Origin: Lonicera japonica
Taxonomy: Eukaryota; Streptophyta; Magnoliopsida; Dipsacales; Caprifoliaceae
DNA length: 64,000 bases
NCBI GenBank assembly: GCA_021464415.1
Contig: CM038466.1
Span: 48,235,356-48,299,355 of the forward strand
Direction: 5' to 3'
The notes beneath the pieces are model-generated. The model did not search any database, was not told the origin of the DNA, and saw nothing but the letters and a program-made list of their open reading frames with translations. Positions 57,123 to 64,000 of the stretch are shown here, piece after piece; within the stretch, counting starts at the first letter, position 1, and each line of letters opens with the position of its first letter. Both the position numbers and the translations under genes were made by a program.

Positions 57123-60100
57123 TTTAAATTATGTATCTACTAATGCATCCTATAAATAATCAAGAGTAGAAACAACCATTAAGTCAACCATTAAATTCTT
57201 ACAATGTACTCAGAACTAATTTAAAATTATGTATATTTTTCCCCCGACAAATGCGCTTAACAACTATTATACAGTCATTTAAATGTTATATTTTTCATAA
57301 TTCGATTTAGAATGATTCTTGATATCTTCAACTATAAAAAATCTAGTCATGTAATACTTAAAAACAATATGTCTAAAGCCAAAATTAGAATGTCATATTA
57401 CAAAGGAAGACTTAAAAATCAAGATATATAATAGTCATATTAATACAATATGGCTATAACCGAACATATAGAGTCATATTAAACCAAATCAGATGTAGAC
57501 ATAATAAAGTGTTGGTATCTTAAAATATTTAAACAATAGTATCCATTCAAGTTGTGAATCATGCAGGGCTGGTGCTTTATTGATCTACTATTTATTAAGA
57601 TACTTATGTATTGGCTATCGTGATGCTTAATGACCCTTCTTCATACATTTATGTTAATATGAAATTTTTTAATATGTAATACTCGTTAAAAATACTTGTT
57701 CTTGCATATGGGAACATAAAGTATATATTTCAATGGTATAAATAAATAAATAAATAAATAAATAAAAATATAAATCAAGAGCACATAAACTTAAACTCAT
57801 CAACTTCCTAATCCTTAATGAAACGGGATTACCTGCCAGTTTAAATGATTAAAAGCAATTAAACACATTCTAAAATGTTTTCTCACAAACTCGTATAATG
57901 AGCAAACATTGTAGTATTGTGTAAAAATAATGTAGAGTGTTAGGGTAAATACAGAGGTATACGAAATTTGAAAACAAAATTAGCGGATATGGTTAGCACT
58001 TCAAAATAGGAATCGAATACATGGTGAAATTGATGTTTCAAATTTGAAATCAATCATTATAAGAAGGTTGGTAGATAATATGAAAGTGGTAACAATACCT
58101 GATATCTTATATGGGTGTCGTTTTGTTTAAATACTACATTATGAGAAAAAAACAAAATCCCTAATTTGTTGCAGAATGGACTTGCTAGTTAGAATTGGAA
58201 CCCAGTTGAAAAAGCAAACATTTGAAAAACTTGTTTGAAAACGATGGTTCCTATGGTTTATATTAGCCGGGTTTTCCCCGACCTGTCTTATTGCACCGTT
58301 TTCTTACAGCCACACTCAATACCCATTGATACTTGTACATTGTTGTTAATTTTGTTGGCCCATTAAGCACACATATTTTAACCTAGGCCCAAAAACATAA
58401 AAAGCCTAATTGTCTATCATATGTGTTTGATAAACTTTACGGACTAAGATCATTGATACTTTGTATTAGTAAATTTTCATCAAAATATATATAATACTCT
58501 GTAAAGTCTTCAGCAATAACATCAAAAATACTAGTTCAATTATCCAATGTATTAGTTGTACTTTGTATTTTTGTAAATCCCATGTCTAGCGTATATTGAA
58601 GAAAGTTGCAAACAACAGATGATCGATCCCGACATTTTGAATCCCAAATAAGTCGTTCCCATAATACTTTTACAAGATATTTCATTCGTTGTAACTTTTT
58701 CTTTTTTTATAATTTTGAGTACTAAACATATGTAAAATTAGTATTGATCGAAGATCAATAATGTGTATGACGATTGGATAAGACACTAAAAGTGTTACCA
58801 TACCAAGTATTATATTACGTTGAAATACGATATTATTATAATAACTACTAGTGATTATAAGGGAAAGAAAAAGTTTGTTCTTCATTTGACATATTGTTCG
58901 TTATCTTAATACATATTACAAAAAATAAAACAAATTAAACAGGATGCAACTACTCACAAAAAATATATTTTTACCATCTTATAAACTTGGTTCAATTTTT
59001 TCAGGTACACCGTGCAACTGAAAAAAAATGTTTATACATCAACCCATTGTGCTGATTATTCAGTTATCAAATTAGCTTATGATATCACAAATGCAAGTGT
59101 TCATTATTCAAGGTAAATCGCCTCTTAACCCGAAAACAAAATAGAAATTTATTAATTCTTATATGACTTTCATAATACTATACAACCACGTATTATGACT
59201 ACACGGTCCATATTGCCCCATTGAATCTTTGTTTATTTTGATTTTAGATTTTGTTCATTTGAATTTCAAAAATTGTATAATCTTAATAACTAACAAAATT
59301 TGATTTTGTATTATTTTAATTTTATAATTAATATTGGGAGGGAAAACATAAAAAGGGAAAGAATGGGAATTCAATGAATGAATTTGTAATATCTAAAATT
59401 ATTAAATTAATAACAAAATCATAATTATCCAATAAATTGGGCCAACCACTAATTACAAAAATCTAGTGGGTTAAATGCAAAAAAATTCAAAAAAACTAGG
59501 TTAAATACAAAAAGGCCCTTTTTTTATTTCCATATCACATGGCTCTTCACCTTCTCTTTTCCTAATAATTGTTTTTATCTATCATTTTACTTTCCTCTTT
59601 TTGTTAAGGCTAATATTTATAAATTTTACACACACATTATTATTCTTTTTCAAATACTCTTCTATGTTAAAAATCATTTACATTTCATTTCATAAATTTT
59701 ATTTATTATTTATTTTTCTTAAATTTTCCTCTTCTCATTAAGTGTACCATAGAATGCAAATTACTATCACGCATTTTCAGTTATATTCTTAAAAATAGTT
59801 TTATGAATTCTAATTTAGATACAGATAGATACATCATTCTTATTTTCTCATAGAAGTATCTATAATTTATGAATTTTTCGATCTTTAGATGCAAACGTGT
59901 ATTGTACATATTGAGATTTTATAATCTTCATTTCAAATTATTCTTCATTGAGTTTGGTTGAGTTTCGTTTCTTCTCTTTTGTATGATTGCAATTGCATTT
60001 ATATGTTTGGTTAAGTTGTTAATTTAGCAATTACTTTTTTTTTTCCTAGATTTTGTATTGACAACTAACTCTCTATTATTTAAAAAACTGTTTGAGTTTC

Positions 60101-60179
60101 TTTTATTCTATTTTATATTTTTTAGTGATTTTATTGTAACCCTACATATTATTTCACTATTTAATTTATTAAACAGTCC
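57123..60179. other. AT-rich DNA flanking the MULE, no gene recognised
   Basis: 57300-57500 contains AGTCATATTAA/TATGGCTA words mirrored at 44450-44850 and may be the right subterminal region of the MULE. The rest (58000-60179) has only short frames. Confidence 0.35.
57740..57767. repeat. (AAAT)n microsatellite
   Basis: About seven AAAT units. Confidence 0.85.
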
Positions 60180-60204
60180 GTTCATCGCATGTGTTATCGA
60201 CTAG
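60178..60204 (+). repeat. degenerate Helitron 3' end
   Basis: CCGTTCATCGCATGTG followed by TTATCGA and CTAG, then T, follows the pattern of the better ends at 43354-43381 but its stem is broken. No matching 5' end was located. Confidence 0.35.
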
Positions 60205-60509
60205 TATATATACATACCCACGACCAAACATAATAATTCATGAGGTGAAAATAAATAATAGCAATAAATAGGATCTCACCTTTGACAATGTTAGAAGAAT
60301 TATATTCATTTTCAGTCTTCACAATCACGAAATCACACGACATTTCGGATAAAAAACTTCTCGTGACGATAACTATTAATGAAATTATAAAATTACTATC
60401 AGATGCATATATTTTTTGTCAAAAATATCTTCTATGACATTCCATATTTTTATATTAACAAAAGTGAATAATTTTATTATTATTTATACATAAATGTGTG
60501 TGGGTGTAT

Positions 60510-60775
60510 ATTGTACACGTGGAGGTATATATAATATGCTTGGACGAGTCACCATGCCTTATTAAGAATTTGAAGCCACGTGGAGTATTACGTGGCTATG
60601 TAAGTTTGTAGTGGGTCCCACTTCTATTATATTAGAAGCACAAGATTCCTTCATATATAGCGGGAGAAAAAAAGAAACGAAAGCGCAATTAAATTTGAAA
60701 GAGTGAGCAGAGAGCTGTGGGTATGAGTAGGCGGTGAATTTTGATGGTGATAATTATTTTGGTGTTATTTTTAAG
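60510..60775 (+). promoter_or_regulatory. promoter-like stretch with G-box motifs, or LTR regulatory region
   Basis: ACACGTGG (60516) and a palindromic pair GCCACGTGG...TACGTGGC (60574-60595) are bZIP/bHLH-type G-boxes. A TATA-like TCATATATAG follows at 60651, then a leader-like GA-rich stretch and a splice donor TTTTTAAG/GTAAGGG (60774). No coding exon was recognised downstream. The text GACCCAACTAGGTCAGG and TTGTCACA near 61360-61388 resembles the end of a chromovirus LTR, so the whole may be a solo LTR. Confidence 0.3.
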
Positions 60776-62492
60776 GTAAGGGATTGTATTTAATATGTAT
60801 TTAAAATTTTAAAGTATTTATTTGTTATTTTATATGTTGTATTTTTTTTGAATTTATTACGTTGATTGAATTTGGTGTATTTATTTAGCCTCATTAATTA
60901 GTGTTATTTGTTGATGTTGGCTAAATTACGATGTAATTAACTGGTGCATGGTTAAGTTTACTTGCCAATCAGTCCTAATAAACTAGTCGTGTAAGGCTTA
61001 GAGATAAGTTTCGACGTGGTGAAATACGTGAGGTGGGTAGTTTTTAATATGTTATCGAGAGAGGTGTGTACGAGGCCGGTTGATGATTTTTTGAATTTTT
61101 CGGTATTGTTGAATTACCAAAATTGTTGATAAAATATTATGTTCAGATGCTTTTCACTCCTGTGTGTTATGTACTGCCTATTTTCTTTTTTTATTACACA
61201 AGGAACTCGAGACAGAATCAGTTGTGGACTAGCGAGTCGGGCGTATAGTTTATTGTTTTTGTTTATTAGAGGAGAGAGATGTGGTGATATTGTAGATTGT
61301 ATTTTTACAAATTACTTTAATATATAAAACGAAATTGGATTATTTTATTTTTGTCACGTTTTCGGACCCAACTAGGTCAGGTTGTCACATCTTCACTATT
61401 AAAACATTGAGGGCATTTAAAAAGGGTCCTTGTAACCCTTGCATTTGATTGGTAAATGCAATAAAAAGTGTGGACTCACCATAATTACTTTATTATTATT
61501 TTATTTTGTTCACCCATTAAATACAAGGGTCAACAAAGTTATACTCATCTTTGATTGCTGCAAATGCTCAAAATCTGTAATTTCTATTTTTGACAAGCAT
61601 AAGTTTCCAAGGACACAACACAGACTCAATTTATGTTTTTGTTCTAAGATTTCCATGTAAAACAATTCCAAGAATTTCAAGGAATTCGGTTCAGAGTCCT
61701 GTACTCCCGCTTTTCTTTGTGGAACATCTCAAATTAATAGTTTCATTTCTAAAACCAATGCATCAAATCTTGTTATAGTTAAAAGAAGTTCTAGCCATTG
61801 ACGTTGAAGTCAATGCAACTTAAAAGGTTCCGACTTTTGAAATAATACAATTAATTTGAGACGGAGGGAATTTTGACTGCAATAATGCCACACTTCAGCT
61901 ATTATAAATATATATAAAAAACTAAAATAAAAGGAACTAAATTGCACCAAGCTAAATGTCTACCCGCAAATAATGCCCGATAAATATTAATGAGTAAATG
62001 ATCCTCAAAACCAAATCTTGTGGCAGTCAAGAAACCACAAGCCATGAATTTTTTAATCTAAACAATAAGGATGTGTTTGATAAAAAAAAGTTGAAAAATT
62101 ATTAAAAACACCACTAATTTTTATAAGAAGTTAGAAACAGTGAATGGGTGATTTAGTGAAATGTTCTACATTTTAGGTTTTTCATGTAAGAAAATTCTTT
62201 GGGTAAGAAATTTTTTTTCTATGGAAAATAAAGAAAAGATGGAGAAATTTCACCAAATCACTTGTTCCTTTTTTTAACTTCTCACAAAAATTATACGTGT
62301 TTCAATCATTTTTGATAAATTAGTATAATTATAACACTTCTAAGATTTTTTTAAGACGTTTCAAAAGACGCCCTTTTAGGTACATAAAGATTGTAGAGCC
62401 CACCTCACCAATCGTAAATGTTACTTAATATAAATATGACTTCTAAACATACGTAGATTGATGATCCAAAAAATATGATTTTGAATATAGTA
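60776..62492. other. AT-rich intergenic DNA
   Basis: No gene could be supported; frames of 60-73 codons here show no family signal. GAGACGGAGGGAA near 61858-61870 looks like a Stowaway MITE end with a decayed partner (TACTCCCGC) near 61700. Confidence 0.3.
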
Positions 62493-62757
62493 GGGTGGAG
62501 ATATTAGTACCCCCAAAAATAATTGGTAACACTTCCACTTTTGTTCGGTCCTCCGCAACCGAGCAAGGTGTCTCTTACTCCGTTCTTGAGGGCCAAGTAT
62601 AAACCTATATACTCGGTCTTTGATAACCGAATAAAGGATTATCAACTTTATATTCAATTCTTCACAACCGAGTAACATATACCTTACTCATTTGTGAATG
62701 ACCGAATGAAAGTGAGAGTGTTACCAAATATTTTTGGAGGTGCCAATATCACCACCC
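62493..62757. mobile_element. foldback MITE, 265 bp
   Basis: The left arm GGGTGGAGATATTAGTACCC...AAAATAATTGGTAACAC pairs with the right arm, which on the minus strand reads GGGTGGTGATATTGGCACC...ATTTGGTAACAC. The arms extend about 110 bp, with CGGTC and ACCGAG words mirrored. Non-coding. Confidence 0.7.
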
Positions 62758-63228
62758 ATATAATACGAGGGACCAATTAAGTTTTCAAGAGTTAATCTTT
62801 TATTCATAAACTTAATAATAATAATATGGGTTGAACTAGATGAGATGCATCTATTTCCTAAGCTCCTAGTCTATTGACTTTACTCAATATGTTCAAAAGG
62901 TGAAACTAAACTCCATCTCAGATGAATTATATTATATTTCCCGCCCTAGTAATAACAATAACAATAATAACAACAACAACAACAACAACAAAATTGTTGC
63001 CACAATTTTGTAAATAAACTTCGGATATTCAATAACAAAGCAATATTCGCTGTTCAGGTATGTAGAAAGAACGAATATCTTAAAAGACTTCTTTGACTTT
63101 GCCCCCATTCTTAATATGAAATTAAACTTAAATCGACAATATTTTCATAATTATTAGAGTTTGTCCATGCACGTCGGAGAGTATCAAAGTATTACGTAAA
63201 AATGAGTGGCAATGTCTAATGTTTTTAA
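62758..63228. other. intergenic DNA with AAC/AAT microsatellite
   Basis: An (AAT/AAC)n tract lies at 62951-62993. Nothing else recognised. Confidence 0.5.
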
Positions 63229-63355
63229 TGTAATTCTTTGACTTAACCCCCCCCCCCCTCCATTTTTACCTAATACTTCGAGGTTCTTTCACATGTAAGG
63301 ACAAAGTCAAACAATTATGAAAACAGTTGGAATGAGGGGGTTAAGTCTAATTACA
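63229..63355. repeat. small foldback element with a C12 run
   Basis: TGTAATTCTTTGACTTAACC on the left and, inverted, TGTAATTAGACTTAACCCC on the right. A run of twelve C lies at 63247-63258. An inner inverted pair (CTTTGACTT/AAAGTCAAA) is also present. Confidence 0.55.
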
Positions 63356-64000
63356 CATATAAAGTGGGGTGCAAAGTAAATAATATTACTTACCATTCAT
63401 AGCCAGCACAATGATATAGAGACAATAGTATTGAGGGGCTGTTGAGGCTTCTCCGTCAATCCATTTCTGACCATAAAACCAAACTGTCTAGTCAGAGTCC
63501 TAAATTTGGATTTGAAATGTTATATATATATATATACATACACAGATAATAATGCAATTATATGAACCACGGATATATGTATCAGATACGATATGGAAAA
63601 ATTAGAAAAATCTAGGACATGATACGTCTTTAATATGGATAATAATTTTTTTTATAATATTATATGTCATATTTTTATATATACCCAATTATTCAGCTAT
63701 AAGAATTTTGTAAATTTATGAACAATATCATCAATATTCAAACACTTGACCAATTCAATTGCATAATAACCTAAAATAAGATATAATATTTTGACTTGAA
63801 TACCAGACGATGGAGATATACTGAACAACAATCATTGTAGATGAAGAATCTTTAGGATACTGAATCTAATTATGATACTAATTGGGGCCCATTGTTTGAG
63901 ACCAACATCTTTTGGATATTGATTATAGTTATGATATTCTTCCACAAGAAAGTTTTCACATTCGAATCTATAATATTTTTGAAAGAAACTGCTTCCACCT
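63356..64000. other. AT-rich intergenic DNA, nothing recognised
   Basis: No gene or element end was identified up to the window edge. Confidence 0.45.

Noticed and set aside
1..64000. tRNA, rRNA, CRISPR or integrated-virus signals
   Set aside because: No cloverleaf, ribosomal or regularly spaced repeat pattern was seen. The tRNA-like matches are only retrotransposon primer sites, and no viral gene was recognised.

Overview
This is nuclear DNA of a flowering plant, most likely a eudicot. It is AT-rich, carries spliced genes with GT..AG introns, and is filled with plant transposable elements of many classes. I see no rRNA, tRNA, CRISPR array or bacterial feature. Only one ordinary host gene is clearly present: a UTP7/WDR46-type WD40 protein of the small-subunit processome (seven coding exons, 35234-41661, + strand). 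Almost everything else is transposon-derived.

Layout. 1-5732: a Ty1/copia element on the minus strand, cut by the window edge, with gag, an open pol and a 5' LTR. 5733-9310: old intergenic DNA with a half MITE and a non-autonomous Helitron (7709-8985). 9311-11527: a second, truncated copy of the same copia family on the plus strand, then another LTR element (LTR 13197-13850) and a decayed copia gag (13858-14415). 15474-21088: a probable CACTA-type element holding other insertions and a fragment of an ABCF ATPase gene. 21252-23271: a copia pol fragment abutting a decayed Helitron Rep/helicase gene. 24004-27914: MITEs and AT-rich repeats.

26835-34197 is a nest. A Helitron-like repeat holds a solo LTR (27915-33685), which holds a complete LTR element (28773-33434). 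34820-41920: the UTP7 gene, whose intron 5 contains a MULE-like element (38541-39276) that carries a copy of the same gene's 5' leader. 42825-43381: another short Helitron. About 44990-57122: a decayed two-gene MULE (transposase on +, a second gene on -) split by a second complete LTR element (47841-52602). 57123-64000: AT-rich DNA with small foldback elements and a promoter-like stretch.

The most striking observation is a family of non-autonomous LTR retrotransposons with no visible gag or pol. Both complete copies (28773-33434 and 47841-52602) instead carry, antisense to the LTRs, a gene for a LOB-domain (LBD/AS2-type) transcription-factor-like protein of about 275 residues. The first copy is an uninterrupted ORF. 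The second keeps the whole frame but has one in-frame stop and has lost the fourth cysteine of the LOB C-block. The second striking point is the transposon in UTP7 intron 5 bearing a copy of the UTP7 leader, including its splice donor.
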